Shown in pieces: positions 41,254-50,570 of a stretch of 58,520 nucleotides of DNA (position 1 is the first letter of the stretch; each line of letters begins with the position of its first letter). The stretch is from Nitrospinota bacterium (GTDB lineage: Bacteria > Nitrospinota > Nitrospinia > Nitrospinales > JACRGP01), in contig JACQQK010000145.1 of assembly GCA_016207065.1 (NCBI GenBank), positions 1-58,520 of the forward strand, given 5' to 3'. The position numbers and the translations under genes are program-made. The notes beneath the pieces were generated by a model that was not told the DNA's origin, did no database searches, and was given only the letters and a program-made list of their open reading frames with translations.

Positions 41254-42021
41254 TTGCTGGAAAATATTATATTCCGGGCGAAAAGCGTTTTGTACAAAAA
41301 ATACTGGCAGGCGGGGTTTGCGACCCGGTTGTACGACTTGCTGGCGCCCGAAGCCTACCTTGACTCCCTACAGCTCGGCGTGGAATGCGCCCCCGCCGGG
41401 GAAGGAAAGGTTTGGCTGGACGCGGGATGCGGGTCCGGCCTGGCGCTTCGTCTCATGGCGGATCGATTACGGCGCGGAGACCGTTATGTGGGGATCGATT
41501 TGCTGACGCAGGGCCTCTTCGCGACGCTCGCCAAAGCGAAGGCGTTGGGGTTGGGAAAATCCGTCCTGGCGGTCAGGGCCGATTTGTCGCTCGTCCTGCC
41601 GCTGAAAGAGAGGTCCGTCGATATTGTATTGGCCCACTTTATCGTTAATACTGTCGGAGACGCCGGACGGCGCGGGGAGGTCTTGAACGGATTCCGCCGG
41701 GTCCTCAAGGCCGGCGGGACATTGGTATTGACCTGCCCCTCGCGCTCTTACGATCCGGAAAATATCGTCCGCGCCAGCCTCGCGTCGGCCAGGGAACGAT
41801 ACGGTAATATTCAATGGTCGATCAGGAAATGGATTTACTATCCGCTCGCGTTGGCGCTGGGATTGCGCCATGTCGAAAATCAACTCAAGACCGGCGTCTG
41901 GCGCTCTTATACCCTGGAGGAACTATGCGCCGAGGTCCGGTCGGCCGGGTTTGAAGTTCATCGAGCCGAACCCGTTTACGCGAGCTCGGCTTATGTTGTG
42001 GGAGCGAAACCGGTTTCTTGA
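41254..42021 (+). CDS. SAM-dependent methyltransferase (class I)
   Basis: A 255-residue protein probably starting with TTG at 41254 because no ATG occurs before the Rossmann fold. Motif I is VWLDAGCGSGLALRL (about 55-65), motif II YVGIDLL and motif IV VDIVLAHFIVNTVGD, followed by FRRVLKAGGTLVLTCPS. This is the Methyltransf_11-type class I fold. The substrate is unknown. AAAGCGTTTTGT precedes the first Lys-rich part, and the RBS is weak. Confidence 0.82.
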   Translation: MLENIIFRAKSVLYKKYWQAGFATRLYDLLAPEAYLDSLQLGVECAPAGEGKVWLDAGCGSGLALRLMADRLRRGDRYVGIDLLTQGLFATLAKAKALGLGKSVLAVRADLSLVLPLKERSVDIVLAHFIVNTVGDAGRRGEVLNGFRRVLKAGGTLVLTCPSRSYDPENIVRASLASARERYGNIQWSIRKWIYYPLALALGLRHVENQLKTGVWRSYTLEELCAEVRSAGFEVHRAEPVYASSAYVVGAKPVS

Positions 42022-42050
42022 AACCTTTGACGGAAGTTCGCGATCGCGCA

Positions 42051-43502
42051 TTACTCGCGGTTTGTCGGCAAGATAATAATGAACGCGCTCCCTTTTCCGA
42101 GGTCTCCCTGGGCGGAGATAGTTCCTCCATGGCGGAGGACGATTCTTTGACAAATGGCCAGTCCGATTCCGGTCCCCTCGAATTGAGAATGTCCGTGTAG
42201 CCGCTCGAACGGTTTGAAAATGCGCTCCGCGAATTTTTGATCGAATCCGATCCCATTGTCCTCGACGCGGATTTCGCAGAAGCGGACGTCAATGATTTCT
42301 CCGCTCAAGACGACGACCGGGGGGTCTCCCTCCTTCCTGTATTTCAGCGCGTTGCCGATCAGGTTCTGGAACAACTGGCGCATTTGCGAGGAGTCCGCCA
42401 TCACCGTAGGCAGATTTTCGATTTTTACCGTGCCTCCCGAATTCTTAAGCAAAACCTCCAGGTCTTCAAGGACTTCCTCGACCGTATGGTTCAAATCGAC
42501 GGGGGCAAACGGTTGCGCCTTGGTCGTGACCCGGGACAGCTTGAGCAGGTCGTCGATCAGGTTCCGCATGCGGCTCGATGCGTTTTGCATGCGGCCGAGG
42601 TACTCTATTGCCGTTTCGTCCAGGACGGACTCGTAACCGGCCTTCAACCGGTCGCCGAAAGTGATGATCTTGCGCAAGGGTTCCTGCAGGTCGTGCGAGG
42701 CGATGGAGGCGAAATCCGTCAACTCCTGATTGCTTCGTTGCAACTCCTTCGTCCGTTCCTCCACGCGATGTTCCATCTCCTCGTAGGCTTTGTGCAGGGC
42801 CGCGTCCCGTTCCTGGATTTGGTACAGCATTTCGTTGAACTGTTCGACGAGAATGCCCAATTCGTCCTCGCTCTGCTTGACCGCGCGGAGGGAATAATCC
42901 GGCGAAAGCGAAATTCTTTTGGCGGTTCCCGCCAGGGACAGGATCGGCTGGGATATGATCCTTTGCAGTTTGACGCCCACGAAAAACGTGACCAGCAAGG
43001 TAAAAACAAAAATGCTTCCCACCGTCAACAGCGTGGTCTTGATGCGGTTGTCAAACTCCTGCAAGTGCGCGCGCAGGTAAATTGTCCCCACCGTTTCCCC
43101 TTCCAGGAGGATGGGCTGAACGATTTCCATATGGTCGCCGATGAATAATGCCTTGTCCCCATCGATCGTGGGGGGGACAAAGGGAGCGTCCGGGTCGCGA
43201 ACGTAGTCGGCGAATTTTCGCTTGCCGGAGTCATAAATGGCGGCCGATATGACCTGGGGATCGGCCTTGAGCGAGGACAGGATTCTTTTGGCGTTCGGGG
43301 CGTCGTCGAAGACCAGGGCCGCCCGGCTGTTTTCTCCCGCGGTCCTGGCCAGGGCCGTGAGGTTACGGACCATGTCTCTCTTGAAGAACTCCAGGTCGAA
43401 ATAAACGATGCCGGCGCTGGACAGAAGCAAGGTCAGCGTCGCGACGGTCATGATGACGGCCATCAGCTTTTTCTGGATGGGGAGGTCCTTGATGCCGATC
43501 AT
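42051..43502 (-). CDS. Membrane sensor histidine kinase (CHASE8-like sensor, HAMP, HisKA, HATPase)
   Basis: A 483-residue kinase with two membrane helices (about 14-35 and 150-172) enclosing a CHASE8-like periplasmic sensor (RAALVFDDAPNAKRIL). HAMP (175-225), HisKA with H270 in ASHDLQEPL, and HATPase_c follow. The ATPase has the N box QNLIGNALKYRKEG and G1 VEDNGIGFD, ending with GGTISAQG. The start overlaps the YfiR-like stop (ATGA overlap, 4 bp). No response regulator is adjacent; the receiver at 50147 is 7 kb away. It is the last gene of the operon with two TonB receptors. Confidence 0.9.
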   Translation of the reverse strand: MIGIKDLPIQKKLMAVIMTVATLTLLLSSAGIVYFDLEFFKRDMVRNLTALARTAGENSRAALVFDDAPNAKRILSSLKADPQVISAAIYDSGKRKFADYVRDPDAPFVPPTIDGDKALFIGDHMEIVQPILLEGETVGTIYLRAHLQEFDNRIKTTLLTVGSIFVFTLLVTFFVGVKLQRIISQPILSLAGTAKRISLSPDYSLRAVKQSEDELGILVEQFNEMLYQIQERDAALHKAYEEMEHRVEERTKELQRSNQELTDFASIASHDLQEPLRKIITFGDRLKAGYESVLDETAIEYLGRMQNASSRMRNLIDDLLKLSRVTTKAQPFAPVDLNHTVEEVLEDLEVLLKNSGGTVKIENLPTVMADSSQMRQLFQNLIGNALKYRKEGDPPVVVLSGEIIDVRFCEIRVEDNGIGFDQKFAERIFKPFERLHGHSQFEGTGIGLAICQRIVLRHGGTISAQGDLGKGSAFIIILPTNRE

Positions 43503-44068
43503 TTTCCGGACCCTCCCTCGACGATTCGGGCCAGGTTCAAGAGTTCCGAGCTGACGGCCAGGCCGGAACGGCGCGTAGCCCCAACGTTGATTTCGAAACG
43601 GACCTTGTTGTCCTCTATGAAGAAGTTGATTGCCACGCCCTTATGGGCGAAACCCGGGGTGTCGCCCACCGTCAGGACGGGTTTTCCCCTGACGGCGTCC
43701 AGGACCCGCTCCAAATGACCGCCGTCCGGACCGCCGACAAAAACAATGTGGCATTGCGCGGCGCCGTCCGGATTGACCGCGCGCTGGACGATCAATTTAT
43801 TTTCGGCGGTTTTGGATTTTTCGGCCAGCTTTTCCAAGGCCGGGCCAAACGGGTCCGCCCCGGTCACGCACAGGGTCAGGTTGCCGGACGGACGAAGCTC
43901 GCGTTCCGGCCACTTGACGAATTTGACGAAGTTATAAATAAAAGCGGCCTTGATCGCGTATTCGCGGCCGGAGCTTTCCTGGGCGGGGGCGGACGGAGGA
44001 GCGACGAACTGTAGGAGGAACAGCGCCGCGTATATTAATATCGTGTTGCGAATATTGAACAAAATCAT
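43499..44068 (-). CDS. YfiR/DUF4154 periplasmic protein
   Basis: A 189-residue protein with a signal peptide (about residues 1-29, ending APAQ) followed by the DUF4154 pattern: YAIKAAFIYNFVKFVKWPERE, LTLCVTGADPFG, HIVFVGG and VAINFFIEDNKVRFEIN near the C-terminus. YfiR represses the diguanylate cyclase YfiN in Pseudomonas. Here it is placed between a TonB receptor and a CHASE8-like kinase, so it may gate the kinase instead; this is inference. Its stop overlaps the kinase start. Confidence 0.88.
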   Translation of the reverse strand: MILFNIRNTILIYAALFLLQFVAPPSAPAQESSGREYAIKAAFIYNFVKFVKWPERELRPSGNLTLCVTGADPFGPALEKLAEKSKTAENKLIVQRAVNPDGAAQCHIVFVGGPDGGHLERVLDAVRGKPVLTVGDTPGFAHKGVAINFFIEDNKVRFEINVGATRRSGLAVSSELLNLARIVEGGSGK

Positions 44069-44081
44069 GTCCTTGATGACG

Positions 44082-46277
44082 CTAATATTTGTATCTCAGG
44101 CCGAAAAATACGGTCCTGGGGTCCTGGGGGGAGGACAGAAAGGTCTGTCCTCCGGTCGTCGCGTTGAAATAGTTTGTATCCATGAGATTGCGGACGTTGA
44201 CGAACGCGGAAAATCCCTTATAAAAGTTCTTCGCCTCCGCATGGAGATTGACCAGGGTATAGGGCCTGACTTTCTCCGCGGTGAACGAACGGAAATTGCT
44301 GGTCCTGTCCACCCAGACGATTCGCGGGGTAAGAATGTACTTCTCGGCATAATTCAGGGTCACGCCCGTTTTGATTTTGTTCCTGGCGGTGAGGGGGAGC
44401 GGGCCGGTCAATCCGCCGGGTTCCTTGATCCTGCCCTCGACCCAGGAGTAGCCTCCCCAGAACTTCAAATTGGTTTTCATGAAATACGTTTGATAGTCCG
44501 CCTTGAGGTCGGCCCCGTAAATTTCCGCCTCGCCGATGTTGTCGGCGATTTCGAAACCGCGGATGATGCCCCCGTCAATAAAGGTCGATGACTCGTCCTT
44601 GAAAACGTTGGCGATGGTATCCTCGACCTGGGTGTAGAAAAAGTTGCCGGAAACGATAAAATCCGGAGTTATGTTGTGGATCAGATCTGCCTCATAGGTC
44701 CGCGTTTTTTCCGGCCGGAGGTTGGGATTGGGAAGGTGGAAAAAATCGCTGATGTATCTGCCCTGCGCGTCCTTAACGCCCGTGAAGGAACCGAAATGTT
44801 CGTGCGATATGCGCGATGTCGGGGCGAGGAAGGCTTCGCCGTAAAGCAGTTTCACGACGGTGTCCTTGACGGGTTTAAACACCATCCCCGCGCGCGGATT
44901 GACGCTTTCGCCGAAGCGGGTATCGTAGTCGAACCGCAGGCCGACCGTGGTACTGAACCAATCGCTCCATTTCGATTGCGCCTGCAAGTAACCGCCGTAA
45001 TTTTGATAGTTGATATCGAAAATTTTCAAGGGGAGGGTGTTGTCCGTTCCCAGGTAAAAGAAACCCTGATCGTTTGCGTCGCGGCCGGTGTCGAATTGAC
45101 TTGGCAGGTCGGGCGTTTTGGGGATGTGGTCGAAGTTTTCGAAGGTAAACCCGCCGATCAGCCCGTGGTTCTTGTCCATCCGGTAATCCAACTGTTGCTC
45201 CAACTTCAACTTGTTGCCCTTCGCGTATTTGAACGACCGGAAATTGGCGAAGCTGTTGGTGAATCCGGAACCGGGCTGAAGCTCGTAGACGGAATACTGG
45301 ACCAGCGATTCCCCGGACAGGTCCGGACCGAAATCGGCTTTATACTTTCCATGGTAGGAGTCGATGCGCGTTTCCCAAACGGCGTCCTTGGCGTAGATCG
45401 TGTTCCGAGGCTGGTTTCCCGTAGTTGACGGATGACTCAGAAACGACTCCGTCATCCCGAGGAAAAACTTTTTGTTAAAGTCCAGGTTCGCGTATGCGCT
45501 ATAACTCTCGGTGGGAGCGGTGAAAGGCTCCCGCTCCGCCGCTCTCCGAAACACCGTGCCGTCCGTGTTCAACGCATCCGTTTTTCCGAAATGTTGCGGG
45601 TAGGTTTTGGACAAGTCGGGGTTCTGCGAGCTGTTCCAATGCCCGCCGACAGCCAGATCGATTTTGTCGGTCAACGATTTGCCGAAATTCAAATAGTTGT
45701 AGTAATAATCGTCCGTTCCTACGGCCGAAGATACCTCCACGCCGTCAATCCGTTTGGCGTCTTGCGTGATGATGTTGACGACCCCCGTGAAGGCATCGGC
45801 CCCGTAAAGCGCCGAAGCGGGGCCAAAGATCACCTCCACCTGTTCGGCGTGAAATAGAGGAAAATTGTCGGCTATGGGGATGTTTTCCCCCGTCGGCGAA
45901 CCGGTCCGTATCCCGTTCTGCATGACGATGAACTTGTTGTTCCCGACGTTTCCGCGGATAGCCACCTGGTTGAAGAATGTCTCCGCCGACTTGCGGTTGA
46001 CGTCGATTCCCGGCAGGTCCTCAAGCAGGTCGGAGAGGTTTACATAACCGCGTTCCCGGATCTGCTGTCTGGTAATGACGGTGATGCTGGCCGGCGCGTC
46101 GAAGGCTTTCTGGTTGGTCCTGGCCGCCGTGGTCGTGTCGATCGACATCAATTCCGAAAGAGACATTTCGCTCAGCTTATCGATCGAAAGGTCTTCCGCG
46201 GCGCCGGGAACCGGCCAAAAGAGCAGGATAAAAAAAGCCAGCAGGAGCGGCCTGATCGATGCGTTTATTTGAGGCAT
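44082..46277 (-). CDS. TonB-dependent outer-membrane receptor (second of a pair)
   Basis: The start at 46277 (MPQINASIRP) gives a signal peptide; a TTG at 46301 is the alternative. The 731-residue product has a plug domain (ASITVITRQQIRERGYVNLSDLLEDLPGI, GPASALYGADAFTGVVNIIT) and a 22-strand-type barrel ending VFFGLRYKY. The N-terminal segment DLSIDKLSEMSLSELMSID replaces a classical TonB box and recurs in the paralogue upstream. Substrate unknown. Its start lies a few bases past the upstream receptor stop. Confidence 0.9.
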   Translation of the reverse strand: MPQINASIRPLLLAFFILLFWPVPGAAEDLSIDKLSEMSLSELMSIDTTTAARTNQKAFDAPASITVITRQQIRERGYVNLSDLLEDLPGIDVNRKSAETFFNQVAIRGNVGNNKFIVMQNGIRTGSPTGENIPIADNFPLFHAEQVEVIFGPASALYGADAFTGVVNIITQDAKRIDGVEVSSAVGTDDYYYNYLNFGKSLTDKIDLAVGGHWNSSQNPDLSKTYPQHFGKTDALNTDGTVFRRAAEREPFTAPTESYSAYANLDFNKKFFLGMTESFLSHPSTTGNQPRNTIYAKDAVWETRIDSYHGKYKADFGPDLSGESLVQYSVYELQPGSGFTNSFANFRSFKYAKGNKLKLEQQLDYRMDKNHGLIGGFTFENFDHIPKTPDLPSQFDTGRDANDQGFFYLGTDNTLPLKIFDINYQNYGGYLQAQSKWSDWFSTTVGLRFDYDTRFGESVNPRAGMVFKPVKDTVVKLLYGEAFLAPTSRISHEHFGSFTGVKDAQGRYISDFFHLPNPNLRPEKTRTYEADLIHNITPDFIVSGNFFYTQVEDTIANVFKDESSTFIDGGIIRGFEIADNIGEAEIYGADLKADYQTYFMKTNLKFWGGYSWVEGRIKEPGGLTGPLPLTARNKIKTGVTLNYAEKYILTPRIVWVDRTSNFRSFTAEKVRPYTLVNLHAEAKNFYKGFSAFVNVRNLMDTNYFNATTGGQTFLSSPQDPRTVFFGLRYKY

Positions 46278-46290
46278 AGGTGTTCCATCG

Positions 46291-48225
46291 TTAAAACCCA
46301 AGGGAGACGCTACCGAAAAACGCCCTTCCCGAGCGCAAGGGAATCGTGTTGATGACGCCCCTGCCGACTTCGGGGAAATACAAGTTCTCGTCCAGCAGGT
46401 TTTCGCCGAAAAGCCCGAGTGTCAGGTCGGGCAAGCCGTCCAGTCCGGTAACCTTGCGGATTTTCATGGAGGCATTAGCGGTCAAAAAGTTGTAACTGTC
46501 GGCGGCGGGGTTGACGGGCCTACTCCCCGGCATTCTTCCGGACGCCGAAAAGTAACTGTTGAACAAGCCCAGAGAATAGCCTTTGTCCCAATTGTACGCC
46601 ATCCCGGTCTTGATCATAAGCTTCGGGACGCGTCCTATGTCCGCATTGCCCGTGTCGTCATAGTTGTACTGTCGGCTGATCGATCCGGTCAAGTCGATCC
46701 GCTGGGTGACGGCGGCCTTGCCCTCCAGTTCGATCCCCTGATAATCGATGGAGCCTCTATTCACAATCTTTAGACCTATGGGGTCGGAAATCACCTTTAT
46801 GGTGTCTGTCTGATGGCTTCTATAATAGGTCAACGCCGCATAATATTTCGGAGTAACGTGAAAAAGCTGGGCGTCAAACGTCGAGACCTTCTCGGGGAGA
46901 AGTCCGGGGTCGCCGACGGAAACCGCGGTGGTCGTTTGCTCGGCGGCGGTGGCGGAACGGAACGCCTCGCCATAGAGCAATTTAACTCCGGAATCGGGAT
47001 TGAAGTTGACGATGACGCCCCCGCGCGGCGAAAAATCGTAATCGATCCCTTGAGGTTTATTGACCTGAAGACCGGCGATCAGTTTCAAATAGCTCAGAGG
47101 GGAGTAGTCGCCTTGCAGGTAAGCGCCGAACCGGTCGTTCGAATAAGGAACCCTCTCCGTGATCAATTGAGCTTCTATCTTTTGGTAGGTAAAACCGGCC
47201 ACGGCGTTTATTCTTTCGAATAACGTGCCGCTTGCCGACGGTTCGAAAAGAAACTCGTCGATGTTTCTTCTGCGTCCTTGCGAGTCGCCGTCCGTGCCGT
47301 TATAGGTGAAGTTGAATTTGCCCTTCCAGTCCCTGGGCAGGTCGCGGTCGAATTGCGCGTCGAAAAAATTACGTTCCCAGTTGGACGTGAAATTCGTGCC
47401 TCTCCAGCCGGCCAGGCCGGCGTATATATTATCGTCGTTCCTGCCGCTGAAAGCGGTCAGCGTCGTTCCCTTATAACTTCCCCGGGCGAAGAGGCCGCGG
47501 CCCCGCCTGGCAAAGTCTCGCGTGTTGTCGATGCCCGATTCGTCCACGGCCCGGAAAGGCCAACCGTCGCTGTCCAGAAATTTACCCGCGACCATGAGGC
47601 CGGCGCCGTCGATTTTTTGGCCGGCCGCGCCGGAAGTGAAGGCCGTATGGTAGGAGGCGTATCCCGCCGTCACCGAACCCTGCAACTTTTCCGCCGGTTC
47701 CTTGGTGACGATATTGATTGCGCCGGCGAACGCGTTGCTCCCGTACAACACCGAGCCCGGTCCTCGAACGACCTCGATTCTCTTGATAATTTCAAGGGGG
47801 ATGTTCCGATAGACGGGCGCGGTGATCGTGCCGTTGAAGCTCTCGCGCAGGGGCCGGCCGTTGAGCAGGATGAGCGCGTGATTGTCCAGGCCCGACGGGG
47901 CCTGTCCCCGGATGGAGGTGATGGAGTCGCGGAAGAGACCGGTGCTATAGCCATAGGTGTTGGGCAGGCGGAGCAGGAGGTCGCGCAGGTCGGTCGCGCC
48001 GTAATTTTCGATGTCCCTGGCCGTGATCACCGAAATGACTCCCGGAGCGTTTTCGATTCTTTCCTCGCGCTTGGACGCCACCGATATGGCCATGAGTTCC
48101 TCTATGTCGAGCGACAATAATTCCTCCATGGACGCGGTATCGCCCCTTGGTTCCGTAGCGTGGACGGGGAAAGACCCGGATGCCCATAGAATCGCGGTCA
48201 ATAATACTCCGGGCAGAATTTTCAT
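46291..48225 (-). CDS. TonB-dependent outer-membrane receptor (first of a pair)
   Basis: A 644-residue receptor with a signal peptide (about 1-23). The pre-plug segment SMEELLSLDIEELMAISVASKREE resembles that of its neighbour. The plug is ENAPGVISVITARDIENYGATDLRDLLLRLP and the barrel ends GSVSLGF. The two receptors share architecture but differ strongly in sequence. The pair plus YfiR plus CHASE8 kinase is a recurrent gene order in Proteobacteria-like genomes, by my recollection. The ligand is not deducible. Confidence 0.9.
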   Translation of the reverse strand: MKILPGVLLTAILWASGSFPVHATEPRGDTASMEELLSLDIEELMAISVASKREERIENAPGVISVITARDIENYGATDLRDLLLRLPNTYGYSTGLFRDSITSIRGQAPSGLDNHALILLNGRPLRESFNGTITAPVYRNIPLEIIKRIEVVRGPGSVLYGSNAFAGAINIVTKEPAEKLQGSVTAGYASYHTAFTSGAAGQKIDGAGLMVAGKFLDSDGWPFRAVDESGIDNTRDFARRGRGLFARGSYKGTTLTAFSGRNDDNIYAGLAGWRGTNFTSNWERNFFDAQFDRDLPRDWKGKFNFTYNGTDGDSQGRRRNIDEFLFEPSASGTLFERINAVAGFTYQKIEAQLITERVPYSNDRFGAYLQGDYSPLSYLKLIAGLQVNKPQGIDYDFSPRGGVIVNFNPDSGVKLLYGEAFRSATAAEQTTTAVSVGDPGLLPEKVSTFDAQLFHVTPKYYAALTYYRSHQTDTIKVISDPIGLKIVNRGSIDYQGIELEGKAAVTQRIDLTGSISRQYNYDDTGNADIGRVPKLMIKTGMAYNWDKGYSLGLFNSYFSASGRMPGSRPVNPAADSYNFLTANASMKIRKVTGLDGLPDLTLGLFGENLLDENLYFPEVGRGVINTIPLRSGRAFFGSVSLGF

Positions 48226-48325
48226 GCGATTTCCGGCGTTTTCCGTTTTCCAAAAAAAGTCTGATTATTTTATACTTTCGCCGTAAATATATAAACGATT
48301 ATTTTTTAATGGTTTTGCGGGGGGA

Positions 48326-49009
48326 TTATATTTTCCCGGTCCGTTTGTATTCGCTAACCAGGTTGTGCGCGAGGCGGGTGGGTTCGGGTATGCGGTATCG
48401 GGTCGTGCATTGCAGGGTCCAGCGGACGGCGCTGTCGATGTCGATCTTGTGCCCTGGAGAGACGAAGACCGGCTTGCAGTTGTCGCGGGTGCGCACGACG
48501 GCGCCCAGAGGTTCTCCCGCGTCGTTCAGAAGAGGGGAGACGGAGCCTTTCTCCTGGCCGGGTTTTTCATAATGGCCGGTCAGCCTGCTTTTGGCGCAAC
48601 CGACGGTTGGGCAGTCCAAAAACAGGCCGAGGTGCGAGGCCAACCCCAGTCTCCGCGGATGGGCCAGGCCCTGGCCGTCGAAAAATATCAGGTCGGGCGC
48701 GGGCTCGACCTGTTCGAACGTCTTGAGCAGGAGCGGCGCTTCGCGGAAGGACAGCAGGCCGGGAACGTAGGGGAATTTAACCGTCCCCTTGAAAACGAAT
48801 TTTTCGAAGGGCAGGAGGCTTGGAAAGCGGAGCAGGACGACGACGGCAAAGGCGGCGTCCGAGGCCTTGTCAAAGGCGATATCCGCTCCGGCGACGATTT
48901 GGGGCGGGGCGCTCCTGGATTCCAGGACGATGCGCCGGGCCAGGCGGTTTTGGATGCCGACGGCTTCTTTCGGCGACACGTCCCAGGCGTGGAGCGGGAT
49001 TATTTTCAT
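48326..49009 (-). CDS. nfi: Endonuclease V
   Basis: A 227-residue enzyme that cleaves DNA near deoxyinosine. The conserved pieces are GADIAF (first catalytic Asp), KFPYVPGLLSFRE (the Tyr wedge and Glu), DGQGLAHPRRLGLASHLG (second Asp) and the C-terminal helical region. Length is the usual 220-230. It is 23 bp downstream of the Gfo/Idh gene on the same strand, perhaps sharing its transcript. Confidence 0.93.
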   Translation of the reverse strand: MKIIPLHAWDVSPKEAVGIQNRLARRIVLESRSAPPQIVAGADIAFDKASDAAFAVVVLLRFPSLLPFEKFVFKGTVKFPYVPGLLSFREAPLLLKTFEQVEPAPDLIFFDGQGLAHPRRLGLASHLGLFLDCPTVGCAKSRLTGHYEKPGQEKGSVSPLLNDAGEPLGAVVRTRDNCKPVFVSPGHKIDIDSAVRWTLQCTTRYRIPEPTRLAHNLVSEYKRTGKI

Positions 49010-49032
49010 CGGGCGGTACGCGCCGGAACGGA

Positions 49033-50070
49033 TTACAGGGTAATCCGGGCGCCGTTGTTTTTGAAACCGCGGTTAACCGCTTCGGTGAACCGCATATATT
49101 GCAGACCGGTCTCGAACGTGGTGTAGTTCACCGTTTCCATTCCGCGGATGCAGTTGACGAACTCTTCCTCCGCGCGCCATCGTCCCTCGTCCCCGGGCGG
49201 GATGATTACGGTTTTCGCGTCCCGGTCGTTTTGCGACGCGAATTGCAATTCCCCGTCCGGCGCGAAACGGTAATGCAAAGTTCCGCGTTCCCCGAGGATT
49301 TTCAGCGAGGGAGGCCCGGCGTGCAGTCCCGCTTCGCTGATCAGGAACGTACCCTGGACGCCGGTCTTCATCCGCATTTGGACGGAGAGATAATCGGGGA
49401 TTTCGGTCTTTTCCATTTTTCCCGAATCGGGGTCCAGGAAGGCGTCGTTGAAGACGCGCGCCTCGGCGCTCGCCCATTCCGCGGGACCGAACCAGCGCAG
49501 GATGGATTCATAGGCGATACCCAGGACCATGATGTTTTTGCCGCTGTATTTCGCGTTTCTGCGCCAGTGCGCGGGACCCTGGGCGGGTGGGACACGGCCC
49601 AGTTGATAGTCGAGATGAAAATAGAGCGGTTTGCCCAATTTGTCCTGTTCTAGATATTGGGAAACGGTCTTGTCGATCCTGAGGGTGAAAGGGGAGGGGA
49701 CGAGCTGGGCGACACAACGGGGGTTCTCCCTGGACGTCCGGAGCATTTCCCGCGCTTCCTCCTCGTCCATGGACATTCGGGCTTCGCACAGGACGTGTTT
49801 CCCCGAGTTGAGGGCCAGGCAGGCGACTTCGCAGTGCAGGTAGGGCCAGGTCCCGATCAGGACCGCGTCGACGTCTTTCGAAAGAACGACTTCGCGCCAG
49901 TCGGCGCGGACGCGGGGGATCTTGAACCGCTCGGCGACGGCCTGCCCGGATTCCACCGACCGGTTGGCGATTTCCAGGATTTCCACCCCCGCGATGGACT
50001 GTAGTTTCGGGATATGCACTTTGCATGCGTTTTGTCCCGCCCCTACGATTCCGATGCGTATCGTTTTCAT
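49033..50070 (-). CDS. Gfo/Idh/MocA-family oxidoreductase
   Basis: A 345-residue NAD(P)-dependent enzyme. The Rossmann start is IRIGIVGAGQNACKVHIPKL, followed by DAVLIGTWPYLH and the typical E-K/R region CEARMSMDEEEAREM; here the usual E-K-P reads E-A-R, so the catalytic Lys may be replaced. The C-terminal domain has KNIMVLGIAYESI and GVQGTFLISEAGLHA. The family acts on sugars and polyols. Substrate unknown. Confidence 0.88.
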   Translation of the reverse strand: MKTIRIGIVGAGQNACKVHIPKLQSIAGVEILEIANRSVESGQAVAERFKIPRVRADWREVVLSKDVDAVLIGTWPYLHCEVACLALNSGKHVLCEARMSMDEEEAREMLRTSRENPRCVAQLVPSPFTLRIDKTVSQYLEQDKLGKPLYFHLDYQLGRVPPAQGPAHWRRNAKYSGKNIMVLGIAYESILRWFGPAEWASAEARVFNDAFLDPDSGKMEKTEIPDYLSVQMRMKTGVQGTFLISEAGLHAGPPSLKILGERGTLHYRFAPDGELQFASQNDRDAKTVIIPPGDEGRWRAEEEFVNCIRGMETVNYTTFETGLQYMRFTEAVNRGFKNNGARITL

Positions 50071-50146
50071 CCTCGCCGTTTGTATGGTATTTTATAGTTC
50101 AACACCCCGTCCCTGTTCCGGGGGATCTGCCTTTGGGAGCTGAAAC

Positions 50147-50551
50147 ATGGATTATCAGATGAAAATACTGGTCGTCGAGGACAATCTGACCACCCGGCTT
50201 TTTATCAAGAAGAGCTTGAAAAAACTGGGTTTTGCCAATATTGTCCTGGCGGACGACGGCACCCATGCCTTGATCGAGATGAAGCGCGCCAAGTTCGATT
50301 TGATTTTGTCCGACTGGAACATGCCGAACATGGACGGCCTGTACTTTCTCCAGGAAGTAAAAAAGATCAAGGAGGTCAAGAACACGCCTTTCATTTTGAT
50401 CACCGCCGAAACGGACGTCCAGAAGGTAAGAGAGGCGATGCGCGCCGGCGTCGACCAGTATATCGTCAAACCCTTTTCTCCCAGCGCCCTGGAGGCGAGG
50501 ATCAAGCAAGCCTTCGGCGAAACGGCATTCAGGCCTCCCAGGATCTCTTGA
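50147..50551 (+). CDS. Single-domain response regulator (CheY-like)
   Basis: A 134-residue receiver domain with acidic pair EDN at the N-terminus, phospho-acceptor D56 (LILSDWNMPNMDG), TAETD switch Thr and K near 108 (VKPFSPSALEARI). No output domain. It diverges from the Gfo/Idh gene. It may serve a two-component kinase such as the one at 42051, which has no adjacent regulator, but no gene link is seen. Confidence 0.92.
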   Translation: MDYQMKILVVEDNLTTRLFIKKSLKKLGFANIVLADDGTHALIEMKRAKFDLILSDWNMPNMDGLYFLQEVKKIKEVKNTPFILITAETDVQKVREAMRAGVDQYIVKPFSPSALEARIKQAFGETAFRPPRIS

Positions 50552-50570
50552 TCACCTCTTTTTACCTCCG

